Part shown: positions 47,525 to 56,530 of the stretch, one piece after another | Numbering within the stretch: the stretch's first letter is position 1 | Layout of the letters: each line of letters opens with the position of its first letter | From: Variovorax paradoxus | Lineage (GTDB): Bacteria; Pseudomonadota; Gammaproteobacteria; Burkholderiales; Burkholderiaceae_C | Reading direction: 5' to 3' | NCBI RefSeq assembly: GCF_009498455.1 | Contig: NZ_CP045644.1 | Coordinates: 6,389,001-6,453,000, forward strand | DNA length: 64,000 nt | Program-made: the position numbers and the translations under genes | Notes under the pieces: model-generated | Databases searched by the model: none | What the model saw: only the letters and a program-made list of their open reading frames with translations | Told to the model about the DNA's origin: nothing

Positions 47525-48622
47525 CTAGGTGGCGCCTTCGGACTCCACGTAGAGGGCGTACAGCGAGTGGCTGGCTGCCATGTAGAGGCGGTTGTTCTTG
47601 GGGCCGCCGAAGGCGAGGTTGGCACAGCGTTCGGGCAAGCGGATGAAACCGATGGGCTTGCCTTGCGCGTTGAAGATCTTGACGCCATCGAGGTCTTCGG
47701 ACTTCGCCTGCGGCTGATAGACCTTCATGCCGTTGCCGGCATCGACGGGTTCGGGCGCGAGCGCGCCGTTCCAGCCCCAGCCCATCCAGAGGTTGCCGTC
47801 GCGGTCGACGCGAAAACCGTCGAGCGCCGCAGCGCCCGCGCCATCGATCAGCTTCACCTTGTTCGACACGCTGCCGTCGGCCGCCACGTCATAGCTCCAG
47901 AGGCTGCGGTTCGGCGTGCCCTTCCATTCGACGACGTAGAGCTTTTTCTCGTCCGGCGAAAAGGCCAGGCCGTTCGGGTTCACGAGGTCGGTGATCACCG
48001 CCGACAGCTGCCCGTCGGGCGTGAGGCGGTACACGTTGGTCGTCGCCTGCTCGGATGCGGCCTTCTCGCCCTCCCACGTGCCCGAGATGCCGAAGAGCGG
48101 ATCGGTGAACCACACGGTGTCGTCCGACTTCACGACCACATCGTTCGGCGCGTTCAGCCGCTTGCCCTGGTAGCGGTCGGCCAGCACGGTCATGCGTCCG
48201 TCGGGCTCGGTGCGCACCACGCGCCGCGTCACCGAGTGCTCGCAGCTGATGAGGCGGCCCTGCCGGTCGCGCGTGTTGCCGTTGCAGTAGCCGGCGTTCG
48301 CCTTGTGGACCTTGAACTCGCCGGTCTTTTCCTCGTAGCGCATGAGCCGGTTGTTCGGGATGTCGCTGCACACGAGGTAGCCCTCGCGCGGCAGGTACAC
48401 CGGGCCCTCGGCCCAGCGCATGCCGGTGCCGACCTGCTCGAGCGTGCTGCTGTAGATGCGGTACTTCGCAAAGCTGGGGTCGAGGATCAGCACCGACGGG
48501 TCGGGGTAGCGCTGCTGCGGCTTGTACGGAAACGACTGGGCGCCCGCGGCCGCAGCCACCGCGCCGAGTGCCGAGCCGGCAGCCGCTTGCAGCAGGCGAC
48601 GGCGATCCATGTGCTTGTTCAT
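47525..48622 (-). CDS. SMP-30/gluconolactonase/LRE-family lactonase, exported by Tat
   Basis: 365 residues. Twin-arginine signal MNKHMDRRRLLQAAAGSALG, then a six-bladed propeller with metal-site stretches RWAEGPVYL (Glu), NAPNDVVVK (Asn) and [19 protein letters not shown]. It would hydrolyse an aldonolactone or aldarolactone in the periplasm. Lies between gudD and the aldehyde dehydrogenase. A second, cytoplasmic lactonase is encoded next to udh, so the two may act on the same lactone in different compartments. Confidence 0.9.
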   Translation of the reverse strand: MNKHMDRRRLLQAAAGSALGAVAAAAGAQSFPYKPQQRYPDPSVLILDPSFAKYRIYSSTLEQVGTGMRWAEGPVYLPREGYLVCSDIPNNRLMRYEEKTGEFKVHKANAGYCNGNTRDRQGRLISCEHSVTRRVVRTEPDGRMTVLADRYQGKRLNAPNDVVVKSDDTVWFTDPLFGISGTWEGEKAASEQATTNVYRLTPDGQLSAVITDLVNPNGLAFSPDEKKLYVVEWKGTPNRSLWSYDVAADGSVSNKVKLIDGAGAAALDGFRVDRDGNLWMGWGWNGALAPEPVDAGNGMKVYQPQAKSEDLDGVKIFNAQGKPIGFIRLPERCANLAFGGPKNNRLYMAASHSLYALYVESEGAT

Positions 48623-48673
48623 TCGGTCTCCTTGAAGGTCGGGACGGTCGGCGCGCAGCGTGCGCCGGAGGGC

Positions 48674-50029
48674 TCAGCGAACCATGCAGGGCCGCTTGTT
48701 GTCGAAGGTCCAGTTCGGAATGAGGAACTGCATCGCCTGCGCATCGTTGCGCGCACCGAGGCCGTGCTTCAGGTACAGCTGGTGTGCCTTCTCGACCTCG
48801 GCCATGTCGAGCTCGATGCCCAGGCCGCCGCGCGTGGGCACCTGCACGAAGCCGCCCTCGATCTGCAGCGGCGCCTTCGTGAGTCGCTGGCCGTCCTGCC
48901 AGATCCAGTGCGTGTCGATGGCCGTGACCTTGCCCGGTGCGGCCGCGGCAACGTGCGTGAACATCGCGAGCGACACGTCGAAATGGTTGTTCGAATGCGA
49001 GCCCCAGGTCAGGCCCCAGGCCTGGCACAGCTGCGCCACGCGCACCGAGCCCTGCATCGTCCAGAAGTGCGGATCGGCCAGCGGAATGTCGACCGACTGC
49101 AGCGAAAGGCTGTGCACCATCTCGCGCCAGTCGGTGGCGACCATGTTGGTGGCGGTGGGCAGGCCGGTGGCGCGGCGAAATTCAGCCATCACCTCGCGGC
49201 CCGAGAACACGCCTTCGGCGCCGCAGGGGTCTTCGGCATAGGCCATCACGCCGTGCAGGTCGCGGCACAGGCGGATGGCGTCGGCCAGCAGCCAGCCGCC
49301 GTTCGGGTCGAGCGTGACGCGCGCCTGCGGAAAGCGCTCGTGCAGCGCGCGGATCGCCTCGACCTCTTCCTCGCCGCGCAGCACGCCGCCCTTGAGCTTG
49401 AAGTCGGTGAAGCCGTAGCGCGCATGCGTGGCCTCGGCCAGCCGCACGATGGCCTCGGGCGTCATGGCTTCTTCGTGGCGCAGGCGGAACCAGTCGTTGT
49501 CGGCGTTCGGGTCGGTCTCGTACGCCAGGTCGGTCTTCGTGCGGTCGCCGACGTAGAAGAGGTAGCCGAGCATCTGCACCGCATCGCGCTGCTGGCCTTC
49601 GCCGAGCAGCGCGGCCACGGGCACGCCCAGGTGCTGGCCCAGCAGGTCGAGCAGCGCGGCTTCGGCGGCGGTGACGGCGTGGATGGTCACGCGCAGGTCG
49701 AAGGTTTGCAGGCCGCGCCCGCCGCTGTCGCGCGCGGCAAACGCGCTGCGCATGCGGTTCAACACAGCGTTGTGGTTGCCGATGGGCTGGCCCACGATGA
49801 GGTCGCGCGCGTCTTCGAGCGTTTGGCGGATCTTCTCTCCGCCCGGCACTTCGCCCACGCCGGTGTGGCCGGCGCTGTCGGTGAGGATCAGCAGGTTGCG
49901 CGTGAAGAACGGGCCGTGCGCGCCGCTGAGGTTCATCAGCATGCTGTCGTGGCCCGCAACGGGCACGACGCGCATGGCGGTGACGACGGGTGCGCCCGAC
50001 ATCGGAGGGGTGGAATTTGAAAGTGTCAT
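48674..50029 (-). CDS. gudD: Glucarate dehydratase (enolase superfamily)
   Basis: 451 residues. Mandelate-racemase-type catalytic set: KxK base in DFKLKGG, metal ligands in LDPNGGW, AEDPCG and ATNMVATDW, and the His of SHSNNHFD. N-terminus [20 protein letters not shown] matches glucarate dehydratases. It converts D-glucarate to 5-dehydro-4-deoxy-D-glucarate, the substrate of KdgD in the same operon. Confidence 0.95.
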   Translation of the reverse strand: MTLSNSTPPMSGAPVVTAMRVVPVAGHDSMLMNLSGAHGPFFTRNLLILTDSAGHTGVGEVPGGEKIRQTLEDARDLIVGQPIGNHNAVLNRMRSAFAARDSGGRGLQTFDLRVTIHAVTAAEAALLDLLGQHLGVPVAALLGEGQQRDAVQMLGYLFYVGDRTKTDLAYETDPNADNDWFRLRHEEAMTPEAIVRLAEATHARYGFTDFKLKGGVLRGEEEVEAIRALHERFPQARVTLDPNGGWLLADAIRLCRDLHGVMAYAEDPCGAEGVFSGREVMAEFRRATGLPTATNMVATDWREMVHSLSLQSVDIPLADPHFWTMQGSVRVAQLCQAWGLTWGSHSNNHFDVSLAMFTHVAAAAPGKVTAIDTHWIWQDGQRLTKAPLQIEGGFVQVPTRGGLGIELDMAEVEKAHQLYLKHGLGARNDAQAMQFLIPNWTFDNKRPCMVR

Positions 50030-50066
50030 TTCGAATCAATCCAAGGCCGTGCCGTCCCCTTCGTGG

Positions 50067-50103
50067 AACACCGCGGAACCGGCTTTGCCGGGCCGCTGGT
50101 GTT
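50067..50103. repeat. REP-like hairpin in the gudD leader
   Basis: The arms AACACC-GCGG (50067-50076) and CCGC-GGTGTT (50093-50103) flank CCGGC/GCCGG around a TTT loop, forming a long imperfect hairpin. It lies in the 135-bp gap between a Bug gene and gudD, inside the minus-strand operon. The same gap holds further inverted C- and G-runs. It could modulate expression between the two genes. Confidence 0.65.
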
Positions 50104-50164
50104 GCCCCCGGCGAGGGGGTTGGCGTAGCGACACGAAGTGCGCGAAGGCTGGGGGAGAGCCAAT

Positions 50165-51154
50165 TTAGTCTGCAGTGATGTGACGGGTGTCGATGAGCGT
50201 CTTCCATCGCGCCCATTCGCGCAACTGGAAAGCTGTGAAGTCTTCTGGGGTGCTGGCGACGATTTCCAGGCCCTGGTCGAGCATGCGTTTCTTCGTCTCG
50301 GGGTCTTGCATGGCGGCGATGACCGCGTCGCTCAGCTTCTTCTTGGTGGCGGGCGGCAGGCCCTTGGGCGCGGCCATGCCTTGCCACGAATAGACCTCAG
50401 CGCCCTTCACGCCGGCTTCGGCGAGCGTGGGCACGTCGGGCAGCACGGGCGAGCGCTTGTCGCCGGTGACGGCAATCGCGCGCAGCTTGCCGGCGCGGAT
50501 GTGCGGCAGCACGGCGTTCACGTTCTGGAATGAGAAGTCGACCTGGTTGCCCAACAGGTCGTTCACGGCCGGCGCGCCGCCCTTGTAGGGCACGTGCACG
50601 CCTTCGGTCTTCGATTGCTGCCAGAAAAGTTCGGCCGACAGGTGGTCGGACGAGCCGTTGCCCGAGCTCGCGAACGAGACCTTGCCGGGCGTCTTGCGCA
50701 ACAGCGCGAGCACGTCGGCCACGGTGTGTTCGGGCCGCGCGACATTGGCCACGAGCACGTTGGGCGCCTGCACGGGCACGCTGATGTAGTCGAAGTCTTT
50801 GGTGGCGTCGTAGGGCACGCTCTTTTGCAGGTGCGGCGTGACGACGAAGGCACCGAGCGACGACACGAGCAGCGTGTAGCCGTCGGGCAGTGCGCGCCGC
50901 ACGAAGCCGGTGCCGATGGTGCCGGTGGCACCGGGGCGGTTGTCGACCACGAAGCTGCCGCCGAGCTTGCCCTGCAGCTGCTGCGCCAGCGCGCGCGCCA
51001 CCATGTCGGTGGAGCCGCCGGCCGGGAACGGCACGATGATCGTCACGGGCTTCTGCTGCGGCCATGTGTCGGCCGCCTGCGCCGAAGCCTGCAGCGGCAG
51101 CAGCGCGGTGGCGGCGAGCGCGAGGCCCGCAGCCAGGAGGTGTTGTCTCTTCAT
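50165..51154 (-). CDS. Bug-family tripartite tricarboxylate transporter solute-binding protein
   Basis: 329 residues, signal peptide ending LQASAQA. Motifs: PVTIIVPFPAGGSTDMVARA, DNRPGATGTIGTGFV and VPYKGGAPAV. A periplasmic binder that would deliver an aldarate or uronate; no TctAB carrier is nearby. It lies between the NTF2-like lipoprotein (14 bp upstream) and gudD in the aldarate operon. Confidence 0.93.
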   Translation of the reverse strand: MKRQHLLAAGLALAATALLPLQASAQAADTWPQQKPVTIIVPFPAGGSTDMVARALAQQLQGKLGGSFVVDNRPGATGTIGTGFVRRALPDGYTLLVSSLGAFVVTPHLQKSVPYDATKDFDYISVPVQAPNVLVANVARPEHTVADVLALLRKTPGKVSFASSGNGSSDHLSAELFWQQSKTEGVHVPYKGGAPAVNDLLGNQVDFSFQNVNAVLPHIRAGKLRAIAVTGDKRSPVLPDVPTLAEAGVKGAEVYSWQGMAAPKGLPPATKKKLSDAVIAAMQDPETKKRMLDQGLEIVASTPEDFTAFQLREWARWKTLIDTRHITAD

Positions 51155-51168
51155 CGATCGCGCCTCCG

Positions 51169-51630
51169 TCAGGTCGTGAGGCGAACGGCCTGGCGCGCGA
51201 GCAGTTTCCACTCGCCGCCCTGCTTCTGCCAGATGCCGAGGATCTTCAGCGCGACCTTGCCGGGCTTGCCCGAGTCGTTGGTGTCGGCCGTGAGCGTGTG
51301 ACGCACGATGGCGGTGTTTCCGTCGACCACCTTGATGGTCTGGTCGGTGATCGCGATGGTCACGAAGTCGGACTTGCGATCGAGCAGGTCGGCGATGAAG
51401 CTGGCCTGCGTGTCGACCTTGCCGCCCGAATGGCCGTAGCTCAGGTCGTCGGCCACCAGCGCGCGCAGCGCGGCCGGTGTCGGGTCGACCATGGCAACGC
51501 GCAGCCGCTCGGCGGCCACGGCCACGGCCGGTTCGGCCGATGCGCTGTTGCTGCTGCCGCCACCGCTGGCAGCGCAGCCTGCGAACACGGCGGTCGCTGC
51601 GGCGGCGAGGAAGAATTTTCTGATGAGCAT
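51169..51630 (-). CDS. NTF2/SnoaL-like lipoprotein
   Basis: 153 residues. Lipoprotein signal with lipobox VFAGC (acylated Cys about residue 19), then a single NTF2-like (DUF4440) domain: ERLRVAMVDPTPAALRAL, LSYGHSGGKVDTQASF and ILGIWQKQGGEWKLLARQ. Such domains are either small ligand pockets or isomerase-like. It is inserted in the aldarate operon between kdgD and a Bug gene, so a periplasmic role on a uronate or aldarate lactone is possible. Not recognised beyond the fold. Confidence 0.85.
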   Translation of the reverse strand: MLIRKFFLAAAATAVFAGCAASGGGSSNSASAEPAVAVAAERLRVAMVDPTPAALRALVADDLSYGHSGGKVDTQASFIADLLDRKSDFVTIAITDQTIKVVDGNTAIVRHTLTADTNDSGKPGKVALKILGIWQKQGGEWKLLARQAVRLTT

Positions 51631-51684
51631 GTCGTTGTCTCCTGTTGTTCTGTGGTGCGGTCGACTACTGCGATCAGTGCCGGC

Positions 51685-52596
51685 TTACTGCGGGCCGAGC
51701 GTGTCGATGAGCGCCTTCAGCGCGTCCATCTCGTCGGGCTTGAGGTCGGTCAGCGGCGCGCGCACGGGGCCGGCGTCGTGGCCGACGAGCTTGGCGCCCG
51801 CCTTCACGATGCTCACGGCGTAGCCGGGCACGCGGTTGCGCAGTTCCAGGTAAGGCATGAAGAAGTTCTTCAGCAGGTGGTGCTGCGTGGCCATGTCGTC
51901 GTTGGCGACCGCGTGATAGAAGTCCATCGCCGTCTTCGGAATGAAGTTGAAGACCGCCGACGAGTACACGGGCGTGCCCATCGCCTTGTAGGCCGCGGCA
52001 TACACCTCTGCGGTCGGCAGGCCGCCCAGGTAGGCGAAGCGGTCGCCCATCTTCTGGAAGATCGCGACCATCGCTTCGATGTCGCCCACGCCGTCCTTGA
52101 AGCCGACGAGGTTCGGGTTGCGCTCGGCCAGGCGGGCCAGCGTGTCGGGCTTGAGGCGGCTCGAGGCGCGGTTGTAGACGATCACGCCGAACTTCACGCT
52201 CTTGCACACCGCCTCGACGTGCGCGGCCAGGCCTTCCTGGCCGGCTTCGGTGAGGTAGTGCGGCAGCAGCAGGATGCCGTGCGCGCCGGCCTTCTCTGCG
52301 GCTTGTGCGCATTGAATGGCAAAGCGCGTCGGGCCGCCGGCGCCGGCAATGATCGGCACCACGCCGCGGCAGGTGTCGACCGCGGTCTGGATGATCTCGG
52401 GGTACTCCTCACCCGTCAGCGAGAAGAACTCGCCCGTGCCGCCCGCGGCGAACAGCGCGCTCGCGCCGTAGGGCGCCAGCCATTCGAGGCGCTCGACGTA
52501 GCCCCTCTTGTGGAAGTCGCCGTTGCTGTCGAAGTCGGTCAGCGGGAACGAGAGCAGGCCGGAGCCCATGATGGTCTTGAGTTCTTGCGGGTTCAT
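51685..52596 (-). CDS. kdgD: 5-dehydro-4-deoxyglucarate dehydratase
   Basis: 303 residues, DHDPS/NAL aldolase fold. Schiff-base Lys167 lies in VGFKDGVGD and Tyr141 in [27 protein letters not shown] matches KdgD. It dehydrates and decarboxylates 5-dehydro-4-deoxyglucarate to 2,5-dioxovalerate. It shares the operon with gudD and the aldehyde dehydrogenase, covering three consecutive steps. Confidence 0.95.
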   Translation of the reverse strand: MNPQELKTIMGSGLLSFPLTDFDSNGDFHKRGYVERLEWLAPYGASALFAAGGTGEFFSLTGEEYPEIIQTAVDTCRGVVPIIAGAGGPTRFAIQCAQAAEKAGAHGILLLPHYLTEAGQEGLAAHVEAVCKSVKFGVIVYNRASSRLKPDTLARLAERNPNLVGFKDGVGDIEAMVAIFQKMGDRFAYLGGLPTAEVYAAAYKAMGTPVYSSAVFNFIPKTAMDFYHAVANDDMATQHHLLKNFFMPYLELRNRVPGYAVSIVKAGAKLVGHDAGPVRAPLTDLKPDEMDALKALIDTLGPQ

Positions 52597-52653
52597 CGGA
52601 AGTCGTCCAGTGAAAAAGAGAAATGAGAAAAAGAAGAAAGAAGAAGGGGCCGC

Positions 52654-53643
52654 TCAATCGAGCTTCAGGTTGGCTTGCTGGATGACCTGCGCCCAGCGCG
52701 CGCGCTCCTTGGCGAAGAACTGGTCCTGCTCGGGCGCGGTCATGGTCACGACCTCGGCGCCCTGTCCCGCCAGGCGCGCCCGGATGTCGGGCGTGCGGAT
52801 GATGCGGACCAGTTCCTTGTTGAGCCGGGCGATCACCGCGTCAGGGGTGCCGCGCGCTGCGACCACGCCCTGCCATGTGCCCGACTCGTAGCCGGGAACG
52901 CCCTGCTCCGCGATGGTCGGCACGTTGCCGATCAGCGGCATGCGCGTCGACTTCGACACGGCGATGAGCTTGAGCTTGCCGCTCTGCACATGCGGGTACG
53001 TGGCGAGCATGCCGTTCATGAGCACCTGCGTCTGGCCCGCGACGGTGTCGAGCACGGCCTGAACGCCGCCCTTGTAGGGCACGTACTCCCACTTGGCGCC
53101 GCTCTTGCGCTGCAGCTCGACGCCGGCCAGGTGCGCGGTGCTGCCGCTGGCGGTGACGGCGAAGTTGAGGTCGCTCTTCTTCGACAGCTCGACCAGTTCC
53201 TTCAGCGTGCTGGCCTGCACCGACGGGTGCACCACCAACAGGTGCGGCGAGTAGGCCAGCATGGTCACGCCGCGCAGGTCCTTCGACGGGTCGAACGGCA
53301 GCTTGGGGTACAGCGACGGGCTGATGGCCAGCGCGCCGAGGTCGCACAGCATGAGCGTGTGGCCGTCGCCCGGCGCCTTGGCCAGCAGGTCGGCGCCGAG
53401 GTTGCCGTTGGCGCCCGCGCGGTTCTCGATGACCACGGGCTGGCCCAGCGCTTCGGACAGCGGCTGGCCGATGGCGCGCGCAATGATGTCCGACGAGCCG
53501 CCCGGCGGGTACGGCACGATCAGACGGATGGGCTTGGAAGGCCAGGTGCCGCCCGCCCCTTGCGCGAAAGCGGGCAAGGGCAGGTTGGCGGCCAGTGTGG
53601 TGGCGAGGGCGGCGCCGAGCGCGCCGCGTCGGTTGATGGTCAT
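52654..53643 (-). CDS. Bug-family tripartite tricarboxylate transporter solute-binding protein
   Basis: 329 residues, signal peptide ending PLPAFAQ. Motifs: PIRLIVPYPPGGSSDIIARA, NRAGANGNLGADL and VPYKGGVQAV. First gene of the minus-strand aldarate operon, with kdgD 57 bp downstream. An operator-like sequence shared with the GntR-udh gap lies at 53700-53720, about 57 bp upstream of its start. Confidence 0.93.
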   Translation of the reverse strand: MTINRRGALGAALATTLAANLPLPAFAQGAGGTWPSKPIRLIVPYPPGGSSDIIARAIGQPLSEALGQPVVIENRAGANGNLGADLLAKAPGDGHTLMLCDLGALAISPSLYPKLPFDPSKDLRGVTMLAYSPHLLVVHPSVQASTLKELVELSKKSDLNFAVTASGSTAHLAGVELQRKSGAKWEYVPYKGGVQAVLDTVAGQTQVLMNGMLATYPHVQSGKLKLIAVSKSTRMPLIGNVPTIAEQGVPGYESGTWQGVVAARGTPDAVIARLNKELVRIIRTPDIRARLAGQGAEVVTMTAPEQDQFFAKERARWAQVIQQANLKLD

Positions 53644-53699
53644 GGGTGCTGTCTCCTGAAGTTCGATGCGGGACATGCGTGGCCGCGATGGTGTCGCAT

Positions 53700-53720
53700 G
53701 TTATCAGTCATCGTACAACT
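53700..53720 (-). promoter_or_regulatory. Candidate GntR operator upstream of the minus aldarate operon
   Basis: On the minus strand AGTTGTACGA, then five bases, then GATAAC. The same two blocks with the same spacing recur at 54673-54693. It lies between the GntR gene and the first gene of the kdgD-gudD operon. Confidence 0.7.
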
Positions 53721-53788
53721 AGAAAATCAGCTTGTCCAGACTTGAGCCCGGAAATTCAGCGCGCGCTGAACCCGAACTCAGCGCGAAC

Positions 53789-54661
53789 TCAGCGCGAAGG
53801 GGTGTGGTCGGACGAGGCGGCGCCGTTGCCGGCCGCCTCCGCCTTGGCTTTTTGCTGTTGCGCAGCTTCCTGCGCCATGCGCAGCCGCTCGCGGCTGTTG
53901 GTCAGGTGGATGCGCATCGCGGCGCGTGCCGACTCGGGGTCGCGACGCGCAATGGCCGCATAGATTTCTTCGTGCTCGCGGTTCACGCGGCTCAGGTAGG
54001 TGCCGTCCTGCACGCGGATCGCGCTGATGCGCGTGCGCGGAATGATCGTCGTGCCCAGGTGCCGCATGATGTCGGCGAAATAGGGGTTGCCGGTCGACTG
54101 CGCAATCTCCAGGTGGAAAGCGAAATCGGGCGCGACGGTGTCGCCGCCCACCTTGACGTTCTGCTCGAACGCATCGAGCGCCTGGCGCATCGCGACCAGC
54201 TGCTCGTCAGTGCGCCGGCTCGCGGCCAGCCCGGCGGATTCGGTCTCCAGGCTGATGCGCAGCTCGAGCACGGCGAGCACGTCGACCGAGGTCGCGATCT
54301 CGCCGGGATCGAGGCGAAACACCCCGCCCATGCCGCCCGGGCGCGGCTGCAGCACGAAGGTGCCCACGCCGTGCAGCGTCTCGACCAGCCCGCCCGCCTG
54401 CAGCTTCGACAGCGCCTCGCGCACCACGGTGCGGCTCACGCCATAGGCTTGCATGATGGCCGACTCGGTGGGCAGCTTGTCGCCCGGCCGCAGCGACTGG
54501 CTGCGGATCTTCTCGCCCAGGTCTTCCACCAGCCCGTGCGCCAGGCCGCGCGCACGTTGGCGCGGCCGCCCGACGAAGGCGGCGCTTCCCGCCGGATGGT
54601 CGGCGGTCGTTTTCTGAACCTCGGGATTACCCGCAGTCGTTTGGGCCATGGCGACGATCAT
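53789..54661 (-). CDS. FadR/GntR-family regulator of uronate/aldarate catabolism
   Basis: 290 residues. Winged helix with LPTESAIMQAYGVSRTVVRE and an FCD effector domain (FAFHLEIAQSTGNPYF, NREHEEIYAAI). The unusual 45-residue N-terminal tail and Ala/Gln-rich C-terminal tail look disordered. The start MIVAMAQ at 54661 is preferred because GAGGGG lies just upstream; 54649 is the alternative. Located between the two catabolic arms with shared operator sequences on both sides, it is the likely repressor, probably released by a uronate or aldarate. Confidence 0.93.
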   Translation of the reverse strand: MIVAMAQTTAGNPEVQKTTADHPAGSAAFVGRPRQRARGLAHGLVEDLGEKIRSQSLRPGDKLPTESAIMQAYGVSRTVVREALSKLQAGGLVETLHGVGTFVLQPRPGGMGGVFRLDPGEIATSVDVLAVLELRISLETESAGLAASRRTDEQLVAMRQALDAFEQNVKVGGDTVAPDFAFHLEIAQSTGNPYFADIMRHLGTTIIPRTRISAIRVQDGTYLSRVNREHEEIYAAIARRDPESARAAMRIHLTNSRERLRMAQEAAQQQKAKAEAAGNGAASSDHTPSR

Positions 54662-54672
54662 AATCCCCTCAC

Positions 54673-54693
54673 AGTTGTACGACAACAGATAAC
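54673..54693 (+). promoter_or_regulatory. Candidate GntR operator between gntR and udh
   Basis: AGTTGTACGA, five bases, GATAAC. Within it TTGTACGACAA (54675-54685) is a palindrome matching the FadR-type pattern TNGTNNNACNA exactly. A further inverted repeat TCACCT/AGGTGA (54697-54713) lies beside it. It would control gntR itself and the divergent udh operon. Confidence 0.75.
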
Positions 54694-54759
54694 TTATCAC
54701 CTAAAAAAGGTGACACCGTTGTCCATTTCACACCCGCTTCCCTCACACATCCCGAAGAC

Positions 54760-55584
54760 ATGTCGACGCCTGAAGCCCCCTCCTCCCCACTCGGCCGCTT
54801 GCTGCTGACCGGCGCCGCCGGCGGCCTGGGCCGCGTGCTGCGCGAGCGGCTCGCACCGTTTGCGAACGTGATCCGCCTTTCTGACATCGCCGACATCGCG
54901 CCGGCCACGGGCGCACATGAAGAAGTCGTGCCCTGCGACCTGTCCGACAAGGCCGCGGTCGACGCGCTGGTGGCCGGCTGCGACGCCATTGCCCATTTCG
55001 GCGGCGTGTCGGTCGAGCGCCCTTTCGAAGAAGTGCTCGACGCCAACATCAAGGGCGTGTTCAACCTGTACGAGGCCGCGCGCCGCCACGGCGTGAAGCG
55101 CGTGGTGTTCGCCAGCTCGAACCACGTGATCGGCTTCTACAAACAGGACGAGCACATCGACGCCCACGCCGCGCGCCGTCCCGACGGCTACTACGGCCTG
55201 TCGAAATCGTTCGGCGAAGACATGGCGCAGTTCTACTTCGACCGCTGGGCCATCGAAACGGTGAGCATCCGCATCGGCTCGTCGTTCCCCGAGCCGCTCA
55301 ACCGCCGCATGATGAGCACCTGGCTCAGCTACCGCGACCTGACGACGCTGATCGAAAAGTCGCTCTTCACGCCCGACGTGAAGCACACGGTGGTCTACGG
55401 CATGTCGGCCAACCGCGACCTGTGGTGGGACAACGCCGCCGCCGCGCACCTGGGCTTCCTGCCGCAAGACAGCTCCGAAGTGTTCCGCGACAAGGTCGAG
55501 GCGCAGCCGAAGGTGGCACCCACCGACCCGAACGCCATCTACCAGGGCGGCGCGTTCACCGCACAAGGCCCGTTCGGCGACTGA
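54760..55584 (+). CDS. udh: Uronate dehydrogenase
   Basis: 274 residues, extended SDR. NAD loop TGAAGGLG (17-24), catalytic Y145-xxx-K149 (YYGLSKSFGE) and SSNHVIGFY, all as in bacterial uronate dehydrogenases. It oxidises D-glucuronate or D-galacturonate at C1 to the aldarolactone with NAD+. First gene of the plus arm; the lactonase follows 14 bp later. An N-terminal Pro/Ser tail of about 10 residues precedes the fold. Confidence 0.95.
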   Translation: MSTPEAPSSPLGRLLLTGAAGGLGRVLRERLAPFANVIRLSDIADIAPATGAHEEVVPCDLSDKAAVDALVAGCDAIAHFGGVSVERPFEEVLDANIKGVFNLYEAARRHGVKRVVFASSNHVIGFYKQDEHIDAHAARRPDGYYGLSKSFGEDMAQFYFDRWAIETVSIRIGSSFPEPLNRRMMSTWLSYRDLTTLIEKSLFTPDVKHTVVYGMSANRDLWWDNAAAAHLGFLPQDSSEVFRDKVEAQPKVAPTDPNAIYQGGAFTAQGPFGD

Positions 55585-55598
55585 ACGCGCGGCACCCG

Positions 55599-56486
55599 AT
55601 GCAAGCCGAACTCGTTCTCGACGCGCGCAACGGCACGGGCGAAAGCCCCGTGTGGCTGGCCACGGAGCAGGCGCTCTACTGGGTCGACATTCCCGCGCGC
55701 ACGCTCAACCGCTGGCACGCTGGCGAAGGCCATGCGAAGTGGCAGGCCGATGAAATGATCGCCTGCATCGCACCGCGTGCCGGCCAGCCCGGCGAGTGGA
55801 TCGCAGGCATGGAAAGCGGCCTCTTCTCGCTGCGCCCGCGCACCGACGGCACGCTCGCAGCCACGCCGCTCGCCGCGGTGGCGCACGCCGCGCCGGGCAT
55901 GCGCTTCAACGACGGTCGCTGCGACCGGCAGGGCCGCTTCTGGGCCGGCACGATGCTGCTCGACATGGCCGCCGGCGCACGCGTCGGCCGCCTGTACAGC
56001 TACGGTGCGGGCAACGACAGCGCGACGCTGCAACTCGACGACCTGATCGTGCCCAACGGCCTGGCCTTCAGCCCCGACGGCCGCACGATGTACCTGTCGG
56101 ACTCGCACCCGAGCGTGCAAGCCATCTGGGCCTTCGACTACGACACCGACACCGGCACGCCGCACAACCGCCGCGTGTTCGTCGACATGCAGCCCCTGCC
56201 CGGCCGCCCCGACGGCGCGGCGATGGACGTCGACGGCTGCTACTGGATCTGCGGCAACGACGCCGGCCTGGTGCACCGCTTCACGCCCGACGGCCGGCTC
56301 GACCGCTCGCTCGCCGTGCCGGTGAAGAAGCCCGCCATGTGCGCCTTCGGCGGCCCAAACCTCGACACGCTGTTCGTCACCTCGATCCGCCCCGGCGGCA
56401 TCGACCTGTCGGACCAGCCGCTGGCCGGCGGCGTGTTCGCGCTGCGCCCCGGCGTGGCCGGCGTGCCCGAGCCGGCGTTCGGCTGA
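55599..56486 (+). CDS. SMP-30/gluconolactonase-family lactonase (probable aldarolactonase)
   Basis: 295 residues, no signal peptide. Metal-site motifs GTGESPVWL (Glu), [19 protein letters not shown] (Asn) and [11 protein letters not shown] (Asp) match the SMP-30 propeller family. Directly downstream of udh, it most likely opens the glucaro- or galactarolactone that Udh makes. This is the cytoplasmic counterpart of the Tat-exported lactonase in the minus arm. Confidence 0.92.
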   Translation: MQAELVLDARNGTGESPVWLATEQALYWVDIPARTLNRWHAGEGHAKWQADEMIACIAPRAGQPGEWIAGMESGLFSLRPRTDGTLAATPLAAVAHAAPGMRFNDGRCDRQGRFWAGTMLLDMAAGARVGRLYSYGAGNDSATLQLDDLIVPNGLAFSPDGRTMYLSDSHPSVQAIWAFDYDTDTGTPHNRRVFVDMQPLPGRPDGAAMDVDGCYWICGNDAGLVHRFTPDGRLDRSLAVPVKKPAMCAFGGPNLDTLFVTSIRPGGIDLSDQPLAGGVFALRPGVAGVPEPAFG

Positions 56487-56530
56487 CCCCTTTCTTTCTG
56501 TTTACGACAACCACCAAGAGGACGAGACAA

